Below, in pieces: positions 1 through 11,100 of a DNA stretch of 64,000 nt. A program made the position numbers and the translations under genes. The stretch comes from JAKLQR01 sp963753165. GTDB taxonomy: Bacteria > Nitrospirota > Thermodesulfovibrionia > Thermodesulfovibrionales > SM23-35. Under the pieces are notes generated by a model. The model was not told the origin of the DNA, made no database searches, and saw only the letters and a list, made by a program, of their open reading frames with translations. Numbering within the stretch: the stretch's first letter is position 1; each line of letters opens with the position of its first letter. The stretch covers positions 1 to 64,000 of the forward strand of contig CAVWBP010000012.1 of the NCBI GenBank assembly GCA_963753165.1, written 5' to 3'.

Positions 1-501
1 AACAATAAAATTCCGGCATGAAATGGTTCAAGCCTGAAAGGGAACTGTTCTTATGCATTTTGGGAATGAAAAAGCTTCAGAGACTAAAACATGTTTCTCA
101 ACTCAGTTGCTTGAAGAAAAAGAATTATTTTCTATATGGTATTCGGCTGGCTTACAAAAAACTGAATGAAGTTTCCAGTGCTTCTCAAGCTTTAAGTTCC
201 TTTGCATAATAAGACTGATTAATATGTTTAAAGGGGCAATAAAAAATAAGGTCTACCAATAATTCACAATAGTTTCAATTCTTGATACCTTTTAACTTGT
301 ATGAAACTCACATTTTCGGAGCCTCGATAGAGCAACTGAAGATTATCATACCCCAATCTGTTATTGGAGGCACCGAGACTCCTTGACTTTGTCATGTTGC
401 ACTGAGAATGCTCGACAGTTTAGGTAATTCCAGCCAATTCTTCCATCTGACGTCACTATATTATGATAAAATTAAAAAAATGCTGAATCGAGGATTCTCT
501 T
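1..501. other. Stretch with no recognised gene
   Basis: This AT-rich stretch precedes the histidine kinase. A 63-codon open frame (18-209, plus) exists, but its basic, low-complexity product matches no family I recognise and no convincing ribosome site precedes it. No tRNA, terminator or repeat is apparent. It may be degraded accessory DNA, as the region after the kinase is. Confidence 0.4.
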
Positions 502-1851
502 ATGTATGTATTTGAAGATATTTTAAAGCGAGTTCAAAATAAAAAGAATGACTACCAGCAATATAATTTTACAAAAATCGAACATATTGCTCTGATGGCT
601 TTTTTTGATCTTGCACAAGAATTTGATGATGTTGGAGATTTTCATAACTTATGTATTGCAATTCCTAAATGTTTTTTCAACCTTGATGCTCGTCTCTACC
701 TTATGGACACTAAAACAAATACTCTGCTCCTCACTGCAACAACTAACCAAGGAGAGCAATTATTTACTTATCCTCCCGCTGAGGTTAAGTCTAACGAAAG
801 TCCTTATTATACAAATAAGAAAAGCCTCGTATTGACAATACGTGGGAAAAAACTCCTGACTGACCAACTTCCTTTTAAGCCCATAGGTAGCGTTCTTGGT
901 CTATTAGAGCTATTTCCAATTGATGATATGAATACGCACAATGAACTTTTTTTTGAGAAATATGCAAACCGAATTGGTTTCAATGTGCACAATAAATATC
1001 TTGCCATAAAAAATGTCGAACATTTGAAATTTATTCAATCCCTTGTTGCAGATATCGAACATAATGTAATCGTGCCCAACATGATTTATAAGCTTTTCCT
1101 GCGGCGTCTGAAGGGAAAAATAAATAAAAATGACGAAATAGAGCATTTTCTTTCTGAATGTTTAACGATAGGACAATATGAGGTTGATGTTATTGAAAAT
1201 ATTCTAAATGAATTAATCGGGGTCAACGAAGGGTTATGGGAAGAAATTGAGAATATCGAAAAACACTATAAAAATATGAGTCTATTTCTTGAAACACTAT
1301 TTCGCAGAAGTCATTTTGACCAGGGAAAGCTTGCACTTCGAACTAAAGCATGCAACATGAACAAGGATGTAGTACAACCTCAATTGGAACGTTACATAGA
1401 GCAATTTCAAAAAGCAGACATTTCAATAGATGATCGTCTAAGCGGTATCCCTGACGAAGAAATCATAAGTGTTGTAGACGTGGGTTTGGTAGCCCAGGTA
1501 TATGCTAACCTCTTCTCAAATGCCCTTAAATATACACAACAAGTAACTAATGAAAAAGGTGAAAAAACGAAACATATATCATATGGTCACGAAACTATCA
1601 AAGATTTCTTCGGGCACAGTAAAGATGGAATAAAATATAACGTTTTTAGTACTGGACTCCATATTGCGCTTGAAGAGCGGGGAAAGATATTTGAAGAAGG
1701 ATATCGTGGTAGTAATATTTCAAACAAACCAGGTACAGGGCATGGTTTGACATTCATAAAAAATGCTGTAGATATACACGGTGGTGTGGTAGGTTATGAG
1801 GCCACGCAATATGGAAATAATTTTTATTTTATTCTTCCCAAGTCAGATTGA
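502..1851 (+). CDS. Soluble sensor histidine kinase
   Basis: A 449-residue protein with no membrane segment. The N-terminal 165 residues could be a GAF-like sensory domain. The likely phospho-acceptor is His187 in HNVIVP, which keeps the H-x4-P spacing of HisKA H-boxes. The ATP-binding domain has an N-box (VYANLFSNALKYT, about 333-345) and a G2 box GTGHGL (411-416), and ends in FYFILP as kinases do. The G1 region (DVGLVAQ upstream, GLHIALEERGKIF downstream) is divergent. Family knowledge: such proteins autophosphorylate and pass phosphate to a response regulator. No regulator gene is adjacent, so it is an orphan here. Codon use is AT-rich compared with katG downstream. Confidence 0.85.
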   Translation: MYVFEDILKRVQNKKNDYQQYNFTKIEHIALMAFFDLAQEFDDVGDFHNLCIAIPKCFFNLDARLYLMDTKTNTLLLTATTNQGEQLFTYPPAEVKSNESPYYTNKKSLVLTIRGKKLLTDQLPFKPIGSVLGLLELFPIDDMNTHNELFFEKYANRIGFNVHNKYLAIKNVEHLKFIQSLVADIEHNVIVPNMIYKLFLRRLKGKINKNDEIEHFLSECLTIGQYEVDVIENILNELIGVNEGLWEEIENIEKHYKNMSLFLETLFRRSHFDQGKLALRTKACNMNKDVVQPQLERYIEQFQKADISIDDRLSGIPDEEIISVVDVGLVAQVYANLFSNALKYTQQVTNEKGEKTKHISYGHETIKDFFGHSKDGIKYNVFSTGLHIALEERGKIFEEGYRGSNISNKPGTGHGLTFIKNAVDIHGGVVGYEATQYGNNFYFILPKSD

Positions 1852-1879
1852 ATAAGAGTTGTTAGATGGAAGAACATAA

Positions 1880-2054
1880 AAACTTTCAGAAATAAAGAAG
1901 ATATTCCCATCATTTGTAACAACCGATACAGATGGAACTGGTCTGGGGTTAGCAAATGTTCAATCTATCATCAGATGCCAAGGGGGAAAATATATGTGTT
2001 CTGAGTGGCGATATGGCAGAGGTTAAAATCTCCCTCCCTTTAATAAAGACTTAA
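1880..2054 (+). pseudogene. Remnant of a histidine kinase C-terminus
   Basis: Reading 1880-2026 gives a kinase tail with IFPSFVTTDTDGTGLGLANV, i.e. the F-box and G2 box of a HATPase domain, then RCQGGKY and a stop. The expected last strand EVKISLPLIKT continues one frame over, to 2054. There is no start codon and no upstream domain, so this is the truncated, frameshifted end of a second kinase. It is not a copy of the upstream kinase, whose G2 region differs. Confidence 0.7.
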
Positions 2055-2215
2055 CATGGTTTTTTCTTCAAAATAAATTATTAGAACGTGCTCCTATGCT
2101 GCGCATTTCCGAATACAATCCTGACTAAGCAACTGATATCGGAGATGCGTGTTTGATGAAGGATTGAATGAAAGTTTTACCCTCTCGATTTTGCGTATGT
2201 GTAGGTCAGCACCAG

Positions 2216-2259
2216 AAAAATGCTATGCGTCTTTCGGGCGAAAGAAACACAGCATTTTT
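2216..2259 (+). terminator. Terminator-like hairpin
   Basis: AAAAATGCT (2216-2224) pairs with AGCATTTTT (2251-2259), and CTTTC (2231-2235) pairs with GAAAG (2240-2244). The A-run before and T-run after would let it act as an intrinsic terminator on either strand, between the kinase remnant and the convergent phosphoesterase gene. Confidence 0.5.
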
Positions 2260-2276
2260 AAGAAAATAAAGGCGTT

Positions 2277-2344
2277 GGGGTCTGCCCTTGAAGCTTGACA
2301 AACTGATCCCGGTTTCTTAATGTCTATGATCAAGGGCAGACCCC
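2277..2344. repeat. Inverted repeat, 15-bp perfect arms
   Basis: GGGGTCTGCCCTTGA (2277-2291) is the exact reverse complement of 2330-2344, around a 38-base centre. This looks like the dispersed palindromic repeats (REP/MITE-like) that surround RAYT-type transposases; no transposase is nearby. Confidence 0.6.
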
Positions 2345-2448
2345 ATGGAGTTCCTTTTTCTCCTGCGTGATAATGACGGATTCATCCTGAATAAAAAAGA
2401 CTTTCTGTGGAGCATTGCCCGAAAACCTCAGAAAACTCCCGATTTATT

Positions 2449-3621
2449 CTATGGTTGACGATAGGAGAAAACTTTTCTTGAGGTGAAGATGCCTGATGCC
2501 GGGTCAACATAGCGCCACACCATGCTTACGTCCTTTCCGCGAATGGTTATCAACGCATAACCGAGGAGATACTGATTATTGTCCCAGTCAACGGGTTGGA
2601 CGCGATCCTTTTCGTAATATTCACCGTTCCAGGCCGTAGTCTCCGCTTCGGCTCCTCCCGAACCTGAGATAACCTGGTAGAGCGAATCGAGGCCATCTTG
2701 CGTCGAAGCGAGACCCACTGCGTAGACATGAGAATGGCCGGTAAAATAGAGATGTCCCCCGGCCCTGCCGAGAAGGCTCCAGAACGCTTCACGATTCTCC
2801 ATGTCTTCGGGCCGTGTCCAGCCCCACTGCGTCATGAACTGAGGCATGTGGCCGAAAACAACGACATGGGGCTGTAGCGAGACATCACGTTCGGCCAGGC
2901 GGTCTTCTATCCAGTCAATGCTATTGCCTCGATAGTAGGCGCGGAAGGAGGGTCCGAACTGGTTCTGGTCCAGACCTATAAAGAGGGCATTGCGATGGAC
3001 AAAACTGAATTCCCTTCCGGGCATCGCCGGGTTGTCCGTTCTGCCAGGCGGGAAGGTTGGGACCATCGCCTGTTCCCATGCAGAAGTACAACTGTCGGCG
3101 CTGTCGCACCAGTATTCATGATTGCCCGGCACTGGGTAAACTTCTATTTGGGCTGTGTAGACCGGCGACATAGCTTGCAGCCATGCCTCGTACTGGGATA
3201 TCAGGCCGGTGGTGTCCTCGCCCCTGCCATCGATCAGGTCACCTCCAACAAGTACGAGGGAAACCCCCTGAATGACCATGTCATTGGCCATGCTATGAAC
3301 GGCATCGAGGTTCGTATACTGAACGGCGCTGGTCTTCTTGTCCCATTTGTTGTCGCTCATATAGGCGAATTTCCATTCCGTGGGAGCCGATGACGAACCG
3401 CAGGATGCGAAAAGGGCAAAACTGACCAGGAGTAACATGATCAGGAGATAATGCGTTGTGCCCCTCTCCCTCAAGATGCTTTCTGAAGAAAACACGCGTT
3501 TTTCCCTCGCCTGCGGCAGCTTAGTCATCCACTTCAAGATATGTTTCAGAGAATGTCCTTTGCCGTCAGCGGCTATCTCAAGAAAAGGTTTGAAGAACGA
3601 TTGGAAATCGGGTACTGCCAT
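2449..3621 (-). CDS. Calcineurin-like metallophosphoesterase with Mrr-like N-terminal leader
   Basis: A 390-residue protein. The metallophosphoesterase part shows GGDLIDG (126-132), GNHEYW (166-171), a GHMP motif and GHSHVY, the metal ligands of this fold. The first motif reads DNK (Asp90) instead of the usual D-x-H, so one ligand may be lost. A hydrophobic stretch (about 59-73) ending FASC (Cys74) looks like a lipoprotein signal, pointing to an exported, lipid-anchored enzyme. The first 32 residues (MAVPDFQSFFKPFLEIAADG...) instead resemble the Mrr restriction-protein N-terminal domain, which is cytoplasmic. A good ribosome site (AAAGGAAA) precedes this ATG, so the start seems real at DNA level, but the phosphoesterase may really start at an internal TTG near residue 50. 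Substrate unknown. Confidence 0.75.
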   Translation of the reverse strand: MAVPDFQSFFKPFLEIAADGKGHSLKHILKWMTKLPQAREKRVFSSESILRERGTTHYLLIMLLLVSFALFASCGSSSAPTEWKFAYMSDNKWDKKTSAVQYTNLDAVHSMANDMVIQGVSLVLVGGDLIDGRGEDTTGLISQYEAWLQAMSPVYTAQIEVYPVPGNHEYWCDSADSCTSAWEQAMVPTFPPGRTDNPAMPGREFSFVHRNALFIGLDQNQFGPSFRAYYRGNSIDWIEDRLAERDVSLQPHVVVFGHMPQFMTQWGWTRPEDMENREAFWSLLGRAGGHLYFTGHSHVYAVGLASTQDGLDSLYQVISGSGGAEAETTAWNGEYYEKDRVQPVDWDNNQYLLGYALITIRGKDVSMVWRYVDPASGIFTSRKVFSYRQP

Positions 3622-3887
3622 GTGTTGTTTCCTTTAAAAAGACTTCACCTGTTTGAATTAAAATCTACACCGTTTTGATGATCTCTGTCAATGAAAGCTA
3701 CTACCTTACTATAGGAAAAAACAAAAAGGGGATGGTGTAAAAAGGCAATATTCCTGCTTTTGCCGACAATTCAAACAGAAAAATATACTGTACCGGATAC
3801 TTACTAATGCGGTCGTTAGGACAGAGGTATAGTTTCGTCTGCTTGTCATTCTCCGGATCGACCGGTGAATTCAGTGCCTTTCTCTGG

Positions 3888-3910
3888 ATTGCCCGATCAT
3901 GTCGGGCAAT
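3888..3910 (+). other. Perfect 9-bp hairpin upstream of perR
   Basis: ATTGCCCGA (3888-3896) and TCGGGCAAT (3902-3910) form a perfect stem with a 5-base loop. There is no T-run, so a terminator is doubtful. It lies about 60 bases upstream of the perR promoter and could be a binding site or a small palindromic repeat. Confidence 0.4.
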
Positions 3911-3973
3911 GACAGTCGTATATCACTGGTTGTAGCCGTCTCAGGATATAGAGTCAAAGGAAACAGGGCAATC

Positions 3974-4002
3974 TTGACAAATAGGAATAATTCCTATATA
4001 GT
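3974..4002 (+). promoter_or_regulatory. perR promoter with an embedded PerR-box operator
   Basis: TTGACA (3974-3979) and TATAGT (3997-4002) are separated by 17 bases. The spacer is filled by the perfect 17-bp palindrome ATAGGAATAATTCCTAT (3981-3997), of the length and symmetry of a PerR/Fur-family box. A repressor bound here would block RNA polymerase, implying autoregulation. A near-identical palindrome sits before katG. Confidence 0.75.
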
Positions 4003-4036
4003 TAAGAATATGGAAAGCAGAGGAGATGTGAATACA

Positions 4037-4453
4037 ATGATGGATATATTTTATAGAAGATCTAAAGAGCATAGTCTGAAAATAACCCCCCAGCGCACCG
4101 CTATCTATCAGGAGCTTCTCAAGGCAAAAGACCACCCTACTGCGGACGTGATTTATAAAAGAATTGTAAGGAAGATTCCGAACATATCATTTGATACGGT
4201 CAACCGAACTCTCTTGACATTCTCTAAAATTGGTATTACAAATGTAGTTGAGGGGTATGGGCAGTCGAAACGATATGATCCTGACATTGATGTGCATCAC
4301 CATTTCAGGTGCCTTCAGTGCAACACCATAATAGACTTTCACAACAAGGAGTATGACAGTATGGCCGTGCCCCAGGAGATCAAGAAACAATTTACGGTCT
4401 TGAACAAGAAGGTAGTGCTTGAAGGTCTTTGCAACAAGTGCGGAAGACGCTGA
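4037..4453 (+). CDS. perR: PerR-type peroxide-sensing Fur family repressor
   Basis: 138 residues from this start. The frame is open from 3899, but the promoter's -10 ends at 4002, so a start at ATG 4010 would be leaderless. ATG 4037 lies 11 bases after AGAGGAG (4019-4025). The winged helix covers the first 80 or so residues (LKITPQRTAIYQEL). HHHFRCLQC and LCNKCGRR give the two CxxC structural zinc pairs. The Asp in CNTIIDFH is at the place where PerR has Asp (Asp104 in B. subtilis) and Fur has Glu. Family knowledge: PerR senses H2O2 by iron-catalysed histidine oxidation and derepresses peroxide defences. katG follows directly with a matching operator, which fits. Confidence 0.9.
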   Translation: MMDIFYRRSKEHSLKITPQRTAIYQELLKAKDHPTADVIYKRIVRKIPNISFDTVNRTLLTFSKIGITNVVEGYGQSKRYDPDIDVHHHFRCLQCNTIIDFHNKEYDSMAVPQEIKKQFTVLNKKVVLEGLCNKCGRR

Positions 4454-4463
4454 TATTTATTTC

Positions 4464-4492
4464 TCTTTAAATAGTAATTATTACTATATAGT
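4464..4492 (+). promoter_or_regulatory. katG promoter region with PerR-box palindrome
   Basis: ATAGTAATTATTACTAT (4471-4487) is a perfect 17-bp palindrome sharing ATAGnAATnATTnCTAT with the operator before perR. It overlaps a TATAGT -10 (4487-4492), mirroring the perR layout; the -35 (TCTTTA, 4464-4469) is weak. The long leader to katG runs from about 4500 to 4622. Peroxide-dependent derepression of katG is inferred. Confidence 0.7.
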
Positions 4493-4622
4493 AATTGTAT
4501 ACAATCTTGTGGAGGTGATGACAATGCGTTAAGGTAAGTGTTCCCAGCTGGTGAGTAATAATAACGATAAATCTACATAAAATTAAGTTCAACAATTCAT
4601 ACAACGAAAGGAGGAAACTTTT

Positions 4623-6806
<2,184 letters not shown>

Positions 6807-6858
6807 TCGTAGCATAAATGTCTTCAAGGGTTTCTGACAGGGCGGCGAAAAAACGGTC

Positions 6859-6916
6859 AGCTAACAACCGGTTCCAGCGGACGGCGTATCGCCGTCGCTG
6901 AACCGGAACGTTATGC
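6859..6916 (+). mobile_element. attC-like recombination site (integron cassette type)
   Basis: Outer boxes AGCTAAC (6859-6865) and GTTATGC (6910-6916) flank a stem made of CCGGTTC/GAACCGG, AGCG/CGCT and ACGGCG/CGCCGT with a TAT loop (6887-6889). Two unpaired bases, C6875 and G6880, lie on the left strand only, like the extrahelical bases that orient attC sites for integron integrases. No T-run follows, which argues against a terminator. GTTATGC does not fit GTTRRRY strictly, and the box pairing is partial, so this is attC-like only. No integron integrase is in the window. Confidence 0.5.
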
Positions 6917-6971
6917 AATTCATCTGTAAATTATCCCTCCCGGTACTTTCATAACTTTCGCTCACTCGTGG

Positions 6972-7166
6972 TTGGGAGTAGCTCCGCCTGACATAGACTT
7001 TGCCAGAAAAACGGTAACAATCATGGAATCCAAGAATAAACAAAAAAGGACCTTGCCTTTAAATGGCATTGCTATCGATATTCTGAAAAGCATTCGAAAT
7101 GAGAACAAGGTTGTTAATGCTATAAGTTATGCGTTCACTATAGAGATATACACATCACTGCCCTGA
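6972..7166 (+). pseudogene. Tyrosine recombinase (integrase) fragment
   Basis: A short frame opening at a TTG encodes DIDFARKTVTIMESKNKQKR followed by LPLNGIAIDILKS, the beta-sheet region just after the first catalytic arginine of phage-type integrases. The catalytic Arg, HxxR and Tyr are absent, and no complete gene can be made in any frame. It is a remnant of a phage or island integrase and does not resemble the integron IntI subfamily in the part visible. Confidence 0.6.
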
Positions 7167-7210
7167 TTCACTGAGAGATGGAGGAGAAAGTCTTGCGTGC
7201 AAGGGATAGG

Positions 7211-7259
7211 AAAAAAGGGCACAGTGTTACGCTTTTGTTGCGTAAACACGTGTGCCCTT
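7211..7259 (-). terminator. Intrinsic terminator for the FmdB gene
   Basis: A long stem pairs 7215-7232 with 7240-7259 around a 7-base loop. On the minus strand it is followed by a T6 run (the A-run at 7211-7216 on the plus strand). It lies about 70 bases past the stop of the minus-strand zinc ribbon gene. A second perfect hairpin (7300-7318, GCTAAACC/GGTTTAGC) sits between them. Confidence 0.65.
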
Positions 7260-7331
7260 ATTTAACTGGTTGAATTTAAAAGGCTTTTTGTTTTATCGCG
7301 CTAAACCGACGGTTTAGCAGAAGGAAGGCCT

Positions 7332-7544
7332 TCAACCACCGCCGCTGAAGCCGCCGGAGAAGGAACCGCCGCCGGTTGACGAACCGCCGTCGTCCGGCAT
7401 GGAACAGCTGAAGGATGATAACTGTTTCTTCACCTTTTCAGAGCCGCAATTCGGACATAAAGAATCCTCATCGGCTGTTGTGAGATGCTTGAACAGGGCA
7501 AAATAGTTATTGCAACCTTCACACACATATTCATAAATTGGCAT
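7332..7544 (-). CDS. FmdB family zinc ribbon protein
   Basis: 70 residues. It begins MPIYEYVCEGC and continues with CPNCGSEKVKKQLS, giving the two CxxC knuckles of the FmdB/CxxC_CxxC_SSSS putative regulatory family. The C-terminal 25 residues are a flexible Ser/Gly tract ending in repeated SGG. AGGAG lies at good spacing before the ATG. The family is widespread in anaerobes and its role is not established. It follows the Mut7-C gene on the same strand and ends the long ribosomal/rpo transcription unit, with a terminator behind it. Confidence 0.85.
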   Translation of the reverse strand: MPIYEYVCEGCNNYFALFKHLTTADEDSLCPNCGSEKVKKQLSSFSCSMPDDGGSSTGGGSFSGGFSGGG

Positions 7545-7612
7545 AGTGACTTTACTCCTCCCAATAAATATACTTTATTCTTTATTTATTTTACCTGTTG
7601 TCCGGTGAAAAG

Positions 7613-8131
7613 TCAATGGTCTGCTGTACGCGAAAGAATAGCGGCAAGGTTCTCTCTGAACCGTTTTGGATGACTTCCCTCCCAGTACAATTTGCCGCAT
7701 TCACTGCACCGGAAAAATACCTGTTTTGAGAGGAAGACAAACTCCGGGACAGAATCCTTCGCCTCTGCTTTGTCAGGTATTCTGTTCAGCAGGCCATTGC
7801 AGGCAACGCACCTGCTGAAATGGGAAAAGTCTTTTAATTGCAGGGCATTGACTACTTCTGCCAGCTGGTCCGCCGGGTTATTTGCATGAATACACACATG
7901 CTCTCTGACAGCCTTTCTTTGCACCAGGCCGGTGTCCCTCGTAAGAATAAGCCTTTCCTGTTCCATAGCAATGCTTACGAGTTTCCTGTCGCTGATGTGG
8001 GCAACATAGAGGGTATCGAAACCAAGGAATCTGAGCCATCTGGCGAGTCTTCCAAGCATGGCGTCAGCGATAAAACGAAATTCCCGTGAGCCGCGGGGAG
8101 TAAAGATTTTTTCTTTATCCTCGCGGCTCAC
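7613..8131 (-). CDS. Mut7-C RNase-domain protein with zinc ribbon
   Basis: 172 residues. FIADAMLGRLARWLRFLGFD is the hallmark opening of the Mut7-C PIN-like RNase domain, followed by ILTRDTGL, which carries further acidic residues of the fold. The C-terminal half has CVACNG and CSECGKLYWEGSH, a zinc ribbon typical of stand-alone bacterial members. The likely activity is RNA cleavage; substrate unknown. The gene starts 9 bases after the rpoC stop. The most upstream start, GTG at 8129-8131, has no clear ribosome site and is buried in a strong hairpin (8083-8134). Starting after the hairpin would remove the conserved Asp, so the GTG is kept. Confidence 0.75.
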   Translation of the reverse strand: MSREDKEKIFTPRGSREFRFIADAMLGRLARWLRFLGFDTLYVAHISDRKLVSIAMEQERLILTRDTGLVQRKAVREHVCIHANNPADQLAEVVNALQLKDFSHFSRCVACNGLLNRIPDKAEAKDSVPEFVFLSKQVFFRCSECGKLYWEGSHPKRFRENLAAILSRTADH

Positions 8132-8134
8132 GGG
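8083..8134 (-). promoter_or_regulatory. Long mRNA hairpin covering the Mut7-C gene start
   Basis: CCCGTGAGCCGCG (8083-8095) and its exact complement at 8122-8134 form 13 paired bases. The stem can extend inward through GAG..TAAAGA and TCTTTA..CTC, leaving a loop of about five A's. In the minus-strand transcript it occupies the GTG start and the first 17 codons of the Mut7-C gene, right after rpoC. No T-run follows. It could block translation or be a processing site. Confidence 0.55.
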
Positions 8135-8140
8135 CAGTAA

Positions 8141-11100
8141 CTATTCTTCGGTTGGTGTCGGTTCAGAAAGGGAAGGAAGAAAATCTCTCTGGACGAAGGT
8201 ATTCCTGTATCTCGGCATACCTGTACCTGCCGGGATTATTCTTCCCATAATTACATTTTCTTTGAGGCCTCTCAGTTCGTCGACTGCGCCGCTGATAGCG
8301 CCCTCTGTGAGGACGCGGGTTGTCTCCTGGAACGAGGCTGCAGATACGAAACTGTCTGTTGTGAGAGAAGCCTTGGTGATGCCGAGAAGAAGGGGCTTGC
8401 CCTGAGAAGGTTTTCCGCCTTCAGCTCTCACCCTGGCATTCTCTTCCTGGAAGAACCGCCTGTCTACCTGTTCGCTGATGAGGAAGTTCGTATCACCGGG
8501 GTCCTCTATCCTCACTTTTTTCATCATCTGCCTGACGATTACCTCGATATGCTTGTCGTTGATCGTAACACCCTGCAGCCGGTAAACCTTCTGCACCTCG
8601 TCAACCAGATATCTCTGAAGTTCCTGAGGTCCCAGGATATCGAGGATGTTATGGGGGTTCACCGCCCCGTCCATGAGTGGCTCTCCTGCCCTTACCCAGT
8701 CGCCTTCATGCACTCCGACATGTTTTCCTTTCGGGATGAGATACTCGCGCACTTCGTCCCCGCCTTTCACCACGACAACCCGCATGCCTTTATGCGCGCC
8801 TTTGAATTCGACCATTCCGTCGATCTCGGTGACGATTGCCTGTTCCTTCGGACGCCTTGCTTCGAACAGTTCGGCAACCCTGGGAAGACCTCCGGTTATG
8901 TCTTTGGTTTTTGTAGTCTCCCTTGGTATCTTCGCAAGGACATCGCCTGGATATACCATATCATTTCTGTCAAGCAGGATATGGGCGCCTGCAGGGAGAA
9001 GATATCGCGCAAGGACGGTTGTCCCCGGAATCTTTTGTGTGATTCTGCCCTGTTCGTCCTTGATCGAGATCCTCGGCCTCATATTCGCGGGATAATCTAT
9101 GATGACTTTATGGGACAAACCGGTTACTTCATCAACTTCTTCTTTGACAGTTACCCCTTCAACAATATCTCCATGAGCGATCTTTCCCCCGATCTCCGTG
9201 AGTATCGGCATGGAATAAGGATCCCATTCAACAAGTTTCTGGCCTATTTCGACTTTCTGCCCGTTTTTGACCATGAGTTTTGCACCGTACACGACAGAGT
9301 ACTTTTCTTTCTCCCTCCCCTTGACGTCAACCACGGCAATACTACCGTTCCTGTTCATGACAACGAGGAGGCCTTCTCTGTTTTTTACGGTATTTATATT
9401 GATAAATTTAATCGTTCCGGAATTTTTCGCTTCGAGCACGGTCTGTTCAACAATTTTCGATGCCGCACCACCGATATGGAATGTCCTCATGGTGAGCTGT
9501 GTCCCCGGCTCACCTATCGACTGTGCAGCGATAATTCCGACGGATTCACCTTTTTCGACAACTTCACTCCGTGCAAGGTCGCGTCCGTAGCATTTTGTAC
9601 AGACTCCCTGCTTCGTCTCGCAGGTAAGCACCGACCGTATTTTGACCCTGTCTACCCCTGCCTCGATGACCTTATGGGTCAGTTCTTCGTCTATTTCCTG
9701 ATTCTTCTTGACGATGGTCTCTTTCGTTAAAGGATCTTTGATATCGTCGACTGCGGTTCTCCCCAGCAATCTTTCCTCAAGAGGCTGAATAATCTCGCCG
9801 CCTTCGACGAGTGATGTCACGCTTATCCCGTCGGTGGTGCCGCAATCATCTTCCGATATGATGACATCCTGTGCGACATCAACCAGACGTCTTGTAAGGT
9901 AGCCTGAGTTCGCAGTTTTCAGCGCGGTATCGGCAAGACCCTTTCTTGCGCCGTGTGTCGAGATAAAATACTGGAGGGGAGTCAACCCTTCCCTGAAATT
10001 CGCGGTGATAGGCGTTTCGATAATTTCGCCGGACGGCTTCGCCATGAGTCCTCTCATGCCGGCAAGCTGCCTTATCTGGGCAGTACTTCCCCGCGCGCCT
10101 GAATCCGCCATCATAAAGATGCTGTTGAACGACCTTCTCTCCCAGAGTTCGTCTTCGGAGAGTTTTTTCCCGTCTTCGGCGCCAAGCTCTTTCATCATTT
10201 CATCGGCAACTTTTTCGGTTACATTCGCCCAGATATCGATAACCTTGTTGTACCGTTCGCCGTGGGTGATAAGGCCGTCTGCATACTGTTTCTGCACTTC
10301 GATGACTTCCTGCTCCGCAACACGGATCAGCTCTGGCTTCTTAGTAGGGATATGCATATCGGCCATCGATATGGATACCCCGGACTTGGTCGCATATTTG
10401 AATCCGAGTTGTTCCAGGTTGTCGAGAAAGACAACGGTGCTCCGTTTTCCGGATTTTTTGTATATGTATTCGATGAGTTTGCCGAGTTCCTTCTTGGTCA
10501 TATCTTTGTTGACCATAGAAAAGGAAATCCCTTCCGGCAGAATATCGCTGAAAATGATCCGGCCGGTTGTGGTTTCCACAAAACTGCCGTTCACCCTCAC
10601 TTTTATTATGGCATGTTCATCCAGGACCCCTGAATCGTACGCAATTATCACATCTTCAGAGTCTGCAAAGAGCTTCCCTTCGCCTTTTGCACCCCTTCTC
10701 TCTTTCATAAGATAATAAATGCCAAGAACCATGTCCTGAGTCGGGACCACAATAGGTTTTCCATTTGCCGGTGACATGATGTTGTTGACGGACATCATGA
10801 GTACACGCGCCTCGATCTGTGCCTCGATCGAGAGAGGGACATGCACTGCCATCTGGTCACCGTCAAAGTCGGCATTGAATGCGGTGCAGACCAAAGGGTG
10901 GAGCTTTATCGCTTTGCCTTCAACAAGAAGGGGGTCGAATGCCTGGATACCAAGCCTGTGGAGAGTAGGCGCCCGGTTCAGAAGGACCGGATGTTCCCGG
11001 ATGACCTCTTCCAGTGCATCCCATACCTCCGCACTCTCTTTTTCTACCAGTTTTTTCGCTGCTTTTATTGTTGTGGCATGGCCTTTTTCTTCGAGTTTGT

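Larger units (their letters stand above)
2055..2448. other. Intergenic stretch with two inverted repeats, no gene
   Basis: Between the kinase remnant and the phosphoesterase I see no coding frame worth reporting. The stretch holds a terminator-like hairpin (2216-2259) and a longer inverted repeat (2277-2344), listed separately. Confidence 0.5.

Noticed and set aside
18..209. 63-codon ORF at the left edge
   Set aside because: No ribosome site, no family resemblance and biased composition; not supported as a gene.
6972..7166. The integrase fragment as an integron integrase
   Set aside because: The visible DIDFARKTVTI..KRTLPLN segment is of the phage/island recombinase type, and the IntI-specific insert is not visible.
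8549..9730. 393-codon plus-strand frame opposite rpoC, and similar frames at 10005-10715 and 10841-11461
   Set aside because: All lie antisense to conserved rpoC codons, with no ribosome site or recognisable domain.
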